From positions 1 to 39,554 of the forward strand of contig CAZTDD010000060.1 in NCBI GenBank assembly GCA_964612675.1: a stretch of DNA of 39,554 nt. Direction: 5' to 3'. How positions within the stretch are numbered: position 1 is the first letter of the stretch; each line of letters starts with the position of its first letter. The position numbers and the translations under genes are program-made. Below are positions 25,924 to 35,500 of this stretch, one piece after another. Under the pieces are notes generated by a model. It ran no database searches. It was not told the origin of the DNA and saw only the letters and a list, made by a program, of their open reading frames with translations. The DNA is from CAZTDD01 sp964612675 (lineage in GTDB: Bacteria > Hinthialibacterota > Hinthialibacteria > Hinthialibacterales > JAKPRU01).

Positions 25924-26664
25924 ATGTTCGATCGATTTCTATGGTGGAAAAAGAGAAGAAACTTAATCTTCTTGCGCGTCCCGCGAACGGCGGGGCAATC
26001 CGTCCACTCGTTCATGAAGGACGCCTTGAACAGCAGCGCGGGGCGGGAATACCGGTATCATCAGGGGCATCTTGGCTACGGGTTTCATCAGGCGCGAAGA
26101 TTCAATGATTACACCTATATCACAATCCTGCGGAATCCACTGAATCGATTGCTGTCCGCTTTTCTGCACTTACGACAGCGCTCGGCGAATCCCGCTTATG
26201 TCGAAAAACACCGGGAACTGGTGCGGGATATTCAAGATATTTCCTTCCTCGAATGGTTAAAGTCAACAAACGGCTTTGCCATCGACAATCTCCAGACTCG
26301 GCTGATCTCCGGATTGGATATCAATGCGGAATACAACAAAAAGTGCAAGATTTCAAAATGGGTGCCGAGCGATACTGTGGGGCCTTGTGGCGAAAACCAT
26401 CTGGAAACCGCGCTGAGGAACCTATCTGACTTCGCGGTCCTGGGAATATTCGAAGAACTCAGCGCAACAATGAACGTCTTAACGGAGTTCCTCTGCGCAC
26501 AGAATACACCATGGGACGGACGGCATTTGAACGCAAGTCCATCCTCTTCAAAGATCGACATGACCCCCGATATCGAGGAATTCGTTAGAGAACGCGAGCA
26601 ATTCGATTACAGACTGTTCGAACACGCAAAAGAGCGCTTTCAGTCGCAGATCTCACGCCGATAG
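25924..26664 (+). CDS. Sulfotransferase, heparan-sulfate-type fold
   Basis: The 246-residue protein carries both PAPS-binding motifs of the sulfotransferase superfamily. The 5'-phosphosulfate loop is FLRVPRTAGQSV (residues 17-27, with Arg where Lys is usual), and the 3'-phosphate motif is ITILRNPLNRLLSAF (66-80). HQGHLGYG (46-53) lies where the family has its catalytic His/Gly-rich segment. It therefore probably transfers sulfate to a sugar hydroxyl of the locus polysaccharide. There is no signal peptide, so it acts in the cytoplasm where PAPS is available. PAPS synthesis genes are not in the window. It is convergent with the next gene, their 3' ends overlapping by 12 bases. Confidence 0.88.
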   Translation: MFDRFLWWKKRRNLIFLRVPRTAGQSVHSFMKDALNSSAGREYRYHQGHLGYGFHQARRFNDYTYITILRNPLNRLLSAFLHLRQRSANPAYVEKHRELVRDIQDISFLEWLKSTNGFAIDNLQTRLISGLDINAEYNKKCKISKWVPSDTVGPCGENHLETALRNLSDFAVLGIFEELSATMNVLTEFLCAQNTPWDGRHLNASPSSSKIDMTPDIEEFVREREQFDYRLFEHAKERFQSQISRR

Positions 26665-27882
26665 AGAATCTTCTTCACGGGCTGAAAACCGCTTCAGTGA
26701 AAACACTTCGTCAAGTAAGTACTTAGGTTTCCGAGCAGGATCCCAAATCAAAACTGATTTCGCTTCGCTGCCGGAGCGGCGGATAAGGGCCACGGGACAC
26801 CCCACTTTCTCAATGTACATGGCCTCACGGATCGCTTCCTGCCATCGGCGTTGAACGGTTTGCCTGTCTCCCGGAAGTTCTTCGATATCCCACTCCTTTG
26901 GCGTGTCCTGTCCATGTCTCCATGAATGAATCTCTTCTACATCATATTGCCGGTCGAAAACGACAGTCTCCGTCTCCTTATCAAGCCTCCTGAAATAGGT
27001 TCCGCTACGGAGACACTCTTTGACAACAGAGTCTGCACACTGCTTGCGAATCTGTTCGATAATATCGTCCCACCGATCGCAAATCTTTCGCGCCATGGAA
27101 CCACGGCTGTACGCACGCGCTAAATCGAACAATTCATTTCGTCCATAGTAATCATCATAAAACGCCAGTAACTCGCAGACGTCGCGGGCACGGCGGCGGA
27201 ACGGTTGCGGCCAGACAGGCCGAGAATGATGAAAGCCGGTGAAAACAAACCTCGTGCCGTCCGAATTAACAAGAATGTTGCCCGGATGCATGTCTCCATG
27301 CGAGACGCCCGCTTCATGCATACGGCGAATCGATGCAAGGATTTTCGTAAGAGCAGGACTCACGCGTTTACGGGCTTCGTCGTAATGCTCTTGAAACTGG
27401 TTGTAGCTCCATCTCCCGAAAGAGACGAAGTCTGCGGGAGAACGGACAGCGAGTACATTTTCTAATTCGAAAGGCAGGACACGTTTTGTGCCCATTGCTA
27501 CAAAATCGGGAACCTGGAGTCCTGCGCGACGGAGTTTTTTCATGATTCTTGCTTCATGAGCACCCGGTGAGGATTTGAACCAGGAATCCCACCCGCTCTG
27601 TTTGCAGAGTTTTGCAGTCATATTCACGCCGGGCCGTATCGAGGGCAAGCGATAAACAACATAGTCGAGAGATTCCTCAATCACCGCCATCGACGACTGA
27701 CCAGTCCCGATATGCCGCAGAGACGGGAGAAGCGCGCGCACCGTCTCGACCTCGGAAGGTGCCACACGCCAGACATAGGGTGAATCGGTGATCGTAATCA
27801 GCGAAGGCATAAGTTGTTCTCTGCTGCTTCGACAGACGGGTCGGCCCCGCATCCGTGGAATGGTCCGATATCCGGAACTCAT
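26653..27882 (-). CDS. WaaP/InaA-like kinase, metal-binding Asp replaced by Gly
   Basis: The 409-residue protein has an RIO/Kdo-kinase-like core: MTAKLCKQ (candidate ATP Lys), AHEARIMKKLRRAGLQVPDF (helix C Glu), and the catalytic loop RMHEAGVSHGDMHPGNILV. The next strand, where an LIDF-type Asp normally binds Mg, reads FVFTGFHHS, so Gly (codon at 27235-27237) takes the place of Asp. About 130 C-terminal residues are unassigned. Activity is doubtful; it may be a pseudokinase or recently inactivated. The start is uncertain: ATG at 27882, or ATG at 27810 (MPSLITITDS), neither with a Shine-Dalgarno. The gene follows the capsule gene by nine bases, so the two are likely cotranscribed. Confidence 0.82.
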   Translation of the reverse strand: MSSGYRTIPRMRGRPVCRSSREQLMPSLITITDSPYVWRVAPSEVETVRALLPSLRHIGTGQSSMAVIEESLDYVVYRLPSIRPGVNMTAKLCKQSGWDSWFKSSPGAHEARIMKKLRRAGLQVPDFVAMGTKRVLPFELENVLAVRSPADFVSFGRWSYNQFQEHYDEARKRVSPALTKILASIRRMHEAGVSHGDMHPGNILVNSDGTRFVFTGFHHSRPVWPQPFRRRARDVCELLAFYDDYYGRNELFDLARAYSRGSMARKICDRWDDIIEQIRKQCADSVVKECLRSGTYFRRLDKETETVVFDRQYDVEEIHSWRHGQDTPKEWDIEELPGDRQTVQRRWQEAIREAMYIEKVGCPVALIRRSGSEAKSVLIWDPARKPKYLLDEVFSLKRFSAREEDSLSA

Positions 27883-27891
27883 TGTAGGGTT

Positions 27892-28878
27892 TTACTCAAT
27901 CAGATTCGACTCCATCAAGTAGTGCCACGGCTCCCCGGAACGCATCTCGCTCCGAGTCCACTGCGTGTATGCCAACCAGTAAGCCCATTGCTCGCGATCG
28001 GGTGTAACCGGATCGATGATGTTCGCCATGCCTCGTCCCGCTACCGGATCCGCCATGGTCTTGCCTTGTACACAAATAGGAACCCCGTTGAGAACCGCGT
28101 CTAAAGCCGCGTTGCTGTCATAGGTCACAAGCACATGAGCCCCTTCGAGATCGTCGGCTAACGAGCCGGTGGAAAGGCGAATTCTGGGATCGTTATTGAA
28201 GCGATTCACGAGTTCGTCCCACAACCGCTCCAGATTCGACTTCTTTTTGACATAAAGTCGCGGATGGGCCCGGAAGACGATGGGCCGTTTGGTGTTGGAC
28301 AGAATTTTCCCGAGAATTTGCCAGTACCAGGCGGGGCGGTTCACACCGTCCGGCCCATAGGGAACATGCTGGTGTGCCACGACAATATGCTCCCCTGACT
28401 TTCTCCACGGTGTCATTTCTATCCCTAAACGTTCCCAGCGTTCCGGACCGGCAAAGTCCAGTGGGACCTGTTTGCCGTACGCGTGAAGACCGTCCCTTGC
28501 CACAGCGGAATATGCATCCGGCACATTGCCTTTGGAGTGAAAGTCCGGTGAATCCGGCTGACTGGTCACCCAATCCTTTTTTCGTCGGACAAAGCCGTCC
28601 GAGATAGTAAGAAACGGAATCCCTTTGGATCGCAGCTCATCGTGCAACTGTTTCGTGATCAAAACCGACCCCCGCCGCCGCCAGCCCGACACGATGGCCG
28701 CATCGCACGATTCGCGAACCTGTACGGTGTAAGAGGGCCTCATCTGGGTCTCATAGTCTCTTTCTTCCGTCAGGAATTCAGTAAAAGCGGAGGCAAGAGG
28801 ACAAGGCTTCGCGTTGAAATATCCCAGGATGGGAAACCATTTGCGTCTCTTTGTAAGACAATACGCCAGTACTTTCAT
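27892..28878 (-). CDS. Capsule-polysaccharide synthesis (KpsC/KpsS-like) protein
   Basis: The 328-residue soluble protein fits the Capsule_synth family of bacterial Kdo-transferase-like enzymes: FRAHPRLYVKKKSNLE, then a glycine-rich loop ADDLEGAHVLVTYDSNAALDAVLNGVPICV, followed by GKTMADPVAG. The segment ILVTYDSNAxxEA-like with a downstream Pro is the family hallmark. In other bacteria these proteins build the lipid-linked Kdo linker of capsules or transfer related sugars. Here it may add an acidic sugar to the surface glycan. It lacks a signal peptide. It is first in a two-gene minus-strand unit with the kinase-like gene. Confidence 0.8.
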   Translation of the reverse strand: MKVLAYCLTKRRKWFPILGYFNAKPCPLASAFTEFLTEERDYETQMRPSYTVQVRESCDAAIVSGWRRRGSVLITKQLHDELRSKGIPFLTISDGFVRRKKDWVTSQPDSPDFHSKGNVPDAYSAVARDGLHAYGKQVPLDFAGPERWERLGIEMTPWRKSGEHIVVAHQHVPYGPDGVNRPAWYWQILGKILSNTKRPIVFRAHPRLYVKKKSNLERLWDELVNRFNNDPRIRLSTGSLADDLEGAHVLVTYDSNAALDAVLNGVPICVQGKTMADPVAGRGMANIIDPVTPDREQWAYWLAYTQWTRSEMRSGEPWHYLMESNLIE

Positions 28879-29016
28879 CTCGCCGTATGCTCCACGGTGT
28901 CGACCGAGTGTCCGACCGCATATTCAAAAACTCGGCCGCGATGGGCCAGAATGGTAGTGTGCCGCGCGTGCGAAGTCAATCAATTCCTCCCGTGTGGAAT
29001 GATGAGACAAAACGGT

Positions 29017-29335
29017 CAACCCCCTCCTTCACCTCCCCCGGTCTCGGGGGAGGAAAAGAAACAAGCGTGTCTGTAGCCTCTTCTCCCCCAAGCCTGACGC
29101 CGTCGCAAAAAGTCTGGGATACGGATTTCAACCCCCTCCTAGCCTCCCCCGATCTTCGGGGGAGGAAAAAGAAACGAGCGTGTCTGCAGCGGTTTCTCCC
29201 CCAAAGATTGGGGGAGATTCAGAGGGGGTTGACACCTCACTTCCCGCATCCCGACGACTTTTTGCGAACCTGTCAAGCCTGGGGGAGATTCAGAGGGGGT
29301 TGAGATTCGTATTCCAGACTTTTCGCCACCCCATC
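29017..29335. repeat. Host hairpin repeat split by a nested element
   Basis: The outer repeat begins CAACCCCCTCCTTCACC at 29017, runs to CTCCCCCAAGCCT (29095), is interrupted by the element at 29096-29274, and resumes AAGCCTGGGGGAG to GAGGGGGTTGA (29303). Rejoined, it forms a hairpin CTCCCCCAAGCCTGGGGGAG and matches the module inside the insert (29129-29232) along its length. Beyond it, GACTTTTCGCCACCCCATC (29317-29335) is a degraded copy of the element end, so the host looks like an older, decayed member of the same family. Confidence 0.75.
29096..29274. mobile_element. MITE-like element, copy 2 (179 bp, inserted in another repeat)
   Basis: Its ends are GACGCCGTCGCAAAAAGTC (29096-29114) and GACTTTTTGCGAACCTGTC (29256-29274), identical or nearly so to copy 1. 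It is flanked by AAGCCT at 29090-29095 and 29275-29280, a 6-bp target duplication. The interior is a different hairpin module (29129-29232) from that of copy 1. No coding capacity. Confidence 0.82.
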
Positions 29336-29517
29336 ACGGAATGAGGGGAAGCGGAATCGATCAAAAGGAAAGAGACCACTCGGATGCGCGAATGGAGATT
29401 TGCAGCCATGTAGCCGATAATACTCTTGTACAGCTTGCAGATCCTTTATCATCATCAGCCGGGGTGAGAGGCGGTAACATTCACGCTATACTCATGTTCA
29501 GTGCGATCCTTGGACGA

Positions 29518-32500
29518 ATGCAAAGAAAAACGATGCAGAAAAAGACACGTGGGAATTCATTGAACCTCAACGCAAAGGGCGGGCTGCGAATCCATCGCCG
29601 GTACGGGTATCCGGTATGGATCGGACTGTGTGTACTGCTGTTCGCATCCAGCGCATCCGCCCAAACCATCGATACGCTTGTCGGTGCGGGAGTGAACGTA
29701 TACGGCGGCGATGGGGTGCCTGCAACCGAGTCCGGTTTAAACCAGCCAATGGGGGTCGTGTTCAATTCCTCCGGCACCATGTACATCGCCGATTCGTCGA
29801 ACAATCGCATCCGCGCCGTCTCGAACGGCATTATTGACACTCTCGTCGGCACGGGAATCGCCGGATGGTCGGCGAGTGCCACACGCGCTGCGGAGGTTCC
29901 CGTAAACAACCCGGTCGATGTTGTCCCCGGCCCGAACGGCTCCATCGTATACAGCGATCTGGGCAATCATCGCATCCGAATGGTCGATCGGAACGGTATT
30001 GTCTCAACGCTCGTAGGAGACGGCACCCCGGCTGTGGCGGGAGATGGGCTGAGCGGTACGCAGGCGAGTGTGATGCGGCCGATGGGGCTCGTGTATGACG
30101 GAAGCGGAAACCTGTTTTGGGCCGACCAAAATGCCGTTCGCGTCTTGTCAAATAACGTGGTCCGAACAATCGCCGGGACGGGAGGATCCGGCTTCAGCGG
30201 CGACGGAGGTCCGCCTGCCAGTGCGAAATTCAACGATATTCGAGATCTTGCACTGCGATCCGGCGGCAGTGCGCTTTATGTCGCCGATACCGGCAATCAT
30301 CGTGTCCGTATCATCCAGTCAGCGTCAAGCGCAGTACTCGTCGCCGACTCGACCTCGTTAACTGTGTCGACTTTCGCCGGGAACGGTACCACAGGGAGCA
30401 CCGCAGTTCCGGGCTCAGCGACCGCCACGTCCTTTCACACACCGGTTGCCCTCACCGTCGATGAAAACGACGACCTCTACGTCGCCAATGCAGGTACAGG
30501 CCAATTGGTGCGAATACATACGAACGGGACCATGGATTGGGTGCTTTCCACATCCGCACAAGAACTCCCGTTTGTCGCCGCCGGTCTAACAGAAGACGCT
30601 TCCGGAGACCTGTATTACGCGCAGGGCGGCTACCATGTAATCCGTTACAACAAAGTCACCGGCACCCCGTCGCCCTCGGAATCGGTAGTTGCGGGTGTGG
30701 GTGTCCGCACCTATGGCGGCGAAGGAATGCCCGCCGGAATGGCACTTCTGGTCACCCCGACCTTCATGACAACGGATCTCGAAGGCCGGCTGGTGTTCAG
30801 CGATTACGGAGCCCATCGAATTCGCCGGGTGGATCATTCGGGCATCGTATCCACCATCGCCGGAAGCGGGATCGCTTCGGGGACTACCTATGACGGTTCC
30901 CCCGCAACGGAAGTCCCGCTCCGTCATCCGACGGGATTGGATTATAACGCCGTAGGCGAACTTTTCGTCGCACAGGCCAGCGACCATGTGGTTCAGGTCG
31001 TCCATCCGCCGCCGCACGAGATCTTTCGGATCATCGGCACTGGATCGGCGGGGTTTGTCTCCGAGCCTACGCATGCATTGTGGGCTGCGCTGAATAGTCC
31101 GGAGGGGCTTGTCGCTGATGGCTCTAGGAACGTTTATTTTTCCGATCGATTGAATCACAGAATTCGAATGATGGATTGGTCGGGAGAGGTCAGCACCATC
31201 GTCGGCAACGGCACCGCGGCGTATGTGGGGAATGGTAGCGCGGGAATCGAGGCGTCTTTGAACCACCCCATGGGGCTTTCGCTAACAGCCAGCGGGGAGT
31301 TACTGATCGCGGACGAATGGAACCACCGAGTCCGATTGCTGTCGCCCACCGGGACCATTTATACCGTCGCCGGGGACGGCACAGCGGGATACGCAGGCGA
31401 TGGGACAAGCGCCGTGAGCACCTCTCTCTACCAACCGCGACACGCGGTCATGGACGCGTCCGGCAACATCTACATCGCCGATTACTCGAATCACAGGATA
31501 CGCAAGGTTTCGCGCGACGGGATAATTACTACAGTCGCCGGTACGGGAACCGCAGGCTATAGCGGAGACGGCGGCCAGGCCATCCACGCCAACTTGAATC
31601 ATCCGTTCGGACTCCTCATGGATGCGACCGGGAATTTGCTGATCGTCGATCGCGACAACGGCCGCATTCGTCGGATCGACTTTCGCAACCTCGATCCCGC
31701 TGTAGTGAACACATCCAACCTGCGTCTTGCTTCTCACAATTTGCCGGGCAGCGTCACACTCACCATTCTCGACAGCGGGAACGGGACAGTGGTCCCGGGC
31801 AGGATTCGCAATGGCGCCCTCATTCGGGCTGATATGACACTGCTCGATCGAAGCCATTCAAGCCGACCGCTTATCGTGTCGGTTAGCTGGCCGCATTTCA
31901 GTGGAATTTACAGCCCGGATACCTTGCGGATCAACAATTCTGCCGCATCGGCCACCGCAACACCGGGCCGGGGCATTTTGTTCGATTGCACGGCAAGTAC
32001 CAGTTCCATTTCCACTGTTTCGTTCAACTTCGCTGTTACCGGAGCGACAAGCACCGGGTTCGCCGATGGATCGCCTCTTGGTACCGTGCTGGTTGTGGAT
32101 GCGACCGACCCGGGTGCCGCAGGCCGAAGCATCACATCGAGCCATCCGGGAAACCTGGTTTGGACCGGGGCGGCAGAGGCCGGCGTTGTCTCAACAACGC
32201 TCGAAATCGATAACGACGCTCCTGTTTTCAGAAACGTGGAGATCCTCGTTTCTCACGATCAGGGGCAGACCTACGAAACTCTCGATTTCCCATCGGTCAG
32301 CAACGACGACGTCCTTCTCGTTTCCGCGACTATCCAAAGCGATTCCCTTGCCGGGTTCAGCAACGATATCGACTCGAAATTCAACGACCCCACAAAAACC
32401 CGATTCGGCGAGATTCTCGCAAGCACCGCAGCCATCGCACCGAGATCGGCAACCGGAGCGATTTTCAGCGCCACGGTTTTCGCCCGCGCGACAGACAATC

Positions 32501-35500
32501 CACTGCCGCTCAGCCCGCAACACATTATCCTGAAAGCCCGAGATAACCTCGGTAATGAGACCGAGCAAGATATCGGCGTGATCGGAGTAAAAGCCTCGGG
32601 ACCAAACGTTGTTGCGAGCTACCTATATGTCAACGACAAACTAGCCCCGGACGCGGTCTATTCGACCGGCCCCGATGTGCCGCCGGAATCCGTCGCCGAG
32701 GTGGGCATCGGGGATCGGATTCAATTCGCTGTCGATTTCGGCGGTTTCAATGTGAACGGTCCGGAGCGTTTGACCGGCGATTTCTCGCCTCTCTTTCCTC
32801 CGGCCAAAGCGTCCTTAGTGAACGCGATTGTCCCCTCCGCAACGAGCATGGCCGGATCAGTCTTTTCTGCTACCTGGACATTCGCATCGGTCGACCTCGG
32901 AGCGGCAGGCGTTTCAAACGCAACGTTCGCCCATATCGACACAATCGGGAAAACGCCACTCACTCTTTCCCCCGCAGGCCTGATACCGGGTGTCACACCG
33001 AAGGCCGTGCCCGGGATCTCAGGTCTGCCGGGATTCATGGTCCAGGCGGGTGCCGTTCCTCAGTCCGCGACGACAATCCGAGTCACGATCCACGATGCGG
33101 ATTCGCCTTACCCACAACAATCGCTAAGCACACTGTCATTCACTATGGACACCCAACCGCCGGAAGCGACAGCCTCCGTCACGGCCCAGCCTCCGCTGCG
33201 CAGGACGCCCCACAGCTCTCCCACAATACCGCAACGCGTCAAAGGCGGCGATCGGCTGTCGTACACCATAGACTTCACCAATCCACTGATTGCAGGCGGT
33301 GGAGACGATCTGTTCGCGTCGGGAATCACGCCCCAAAGCGTCACCGCCGACCTGCGTCATATCGGCGGACCATCCGCTGCCTCGGTATCGCCGACCACAG
33401 TCATCAGCCAGCCCCGGACAGGCCATTCCACCTTGCATACGGCTCAATTTGACGTCGAGGTCTCGCCGGATCTGGGAAAAACAGACGCTTCATCCATCAC
33501 CATTGCGCAGATCACTTTCGAGATCCGCGATGATGTCGACAATGCGCTCGAAATAGTATCCTCCGCCACGCCACTCGCGGTTGATAATCAACCGCCCTAT
33601 ATCAACACCGACGGAGCCCGGGTTCTGCTGGCTTCCGGAACTGTGGTCGGACCGGACGGAACGCAGATCGCACCCGGTAACCCCGTTCCTTCGGGCTCCC
33701 TCCTGAATCCCGACTCGACACTCCGCATCGAAAGCACCAACATCTCCGATTTTGTCGATGCTGCTCTCGACCTTCTTGTCACGCCGGGAACGATGCGCGT
33801 CTTCTTCGGAGACGGGATCGGAGGCATCTACGAGGTCGTGGATTCAAGGATCAGTTCCGGCGGCGGGACGGTCTATCCGACCTTCGAATTGACCGTTCCC
33901 GAGAGCGACGAGCTGGACACCACACTGGGATTTCCAATTGTCATCGCGGCATCCGATACGCTCGGGAACACAACACAGAAAGAACTGCGGCCAACCTTCG
34001 AGGTCAACGGCGCTCCCTGGGCCGAAGTCAGCGTTTGGGACGAAAGCGGTACGATTATCGAGCAGGACGCCGCAGGAAAAACGATTCAACTGACAGCAGG
34101 ACGACAATCAACCATTGTCGCACTGGGACATGACGCCGATGGCATACGAAACATGGAATTCGATGTCGATCCTGCGCTGTTTTTCGACACCGATACCTCT
34201 TTCGATGAATTCGGCGCAGTCGATGTCGAAGGACGGTTGACCATTACCCCCACTGTCGGCTCCTTCCTCGGCCCGGCCACCGTCACGGTGACAGTCACAG
34301 ACGGAAACCTCCGCACAACCACAAGCCAACTGACACTCACAGTCGATCAGGCCCCCTCGTTCACTTCAGCAACAGCAGCGATCTACGAAGAGGGGCAGAT
34401 TGTCCAGGAGATCGTCTCCGTAACCGATTCGATTCAGATTACCGAAAAACAACGCCTGCTACTCACCGTGACGGGGCAAGATTCAGATGCCTCCGACGAA
34501 CTCACTCTCTCCGCAACCGGTGCCGTCTTCTCGCTGCCACAGCTGGCAACAGCGACATTTGGCGGAAAGGTTGTCACCGCAACCACAGAGTTGCCCATTC
34601 AGTCGGATCGATCCGTCGGCAGCATTCAAGCGTCCCTGGATCTCACACCCACCTATCGAACCGTACTGCCTTCAGAGCAGCAGATCTCCGGTGACGTGGT
34701 GTTTGCAATCACCGACGGTGTCCGATCCGCCACAAGAGCGGTTACCGTCCACGTGCTTCATGCGCCCACCACACCCACAATCACCGTAACCGAGATGCGC
34801 ACCGGCGGCAGCACCGTCCCGGTCGACTCCGAAGTGCAGGTAAATGAGAATAGCCTGCTCGAGATTTGGGTTCAGGGCGAGGATGTTTCCGGCGAAATTC
34901 TGAGTGTTTCGTTTGTGAGCAGCAGCGGTGTCGGCTCACTAAGCTCGAATCCCTCCATCGACACTGTCGCCGGCAAACTGACATTCGAACCCGACCTGGA
35001 CGCGGCGGATTTGCCGGACGGGTCCCCAAACCCGAGCTACGACTCTCCCGTCGATCCGTCTGTTTTCCAATTCACGGTATCCAATGAGAGCGGTCGGCAG
35101 AATTCGGTCTCGGTTACTGCAGACGTTGCAAATGTGCCTTCGCCTCCGACACTCGAGACACGTGCGACACTCGATAATCATCCCATTTCCCCGAGCGCTG
35201 CGCCCGTCCCGGTCGTTCACGGACAACGATTCTATGTGCACGCCGTCGCCACCGACACCGACCGCGACATCGTCGCAATTGAATTCGACGCTCCTCCGTC
35301 CGCTACTGTGAAATCGATCAGCAGCGGGATCGGCGCGGCAACCTACGAATTGTCATTGACTTTCGACGAGACATTCCCCATCGGCGAACAAGTCGACATC
35401 TCGGTTGTCGGGAAAGACTCCAAACAGTCCAGCGAGCCCGTGCTGTATTCATTCGAGATCGTTGAACTCTCCGAACGCCTTCTGTTCGTCACACCGTTCC

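Larger units (their letters stand above)
28879..29517. other. Non-coding region with nested hairpin elements
   Basis: This stretch lies between the divergent capsule gene and the 3124-residue gene. It is mostly occupied by repeat DNA (29017-29335), described separately. The flanks (28879-29016 and 29336-29517) show no convincing gene; the frame entering from 29341 is read here as leader before the 29518 start. Confidence 0.5.

Noticed and set aside
29017..29303. CRISPR-like array of GC-rich repeats
   Set aside because: Units are palindromic, unevenly spaced and explained by one element inserted in another; there are no spacers or cas genes.
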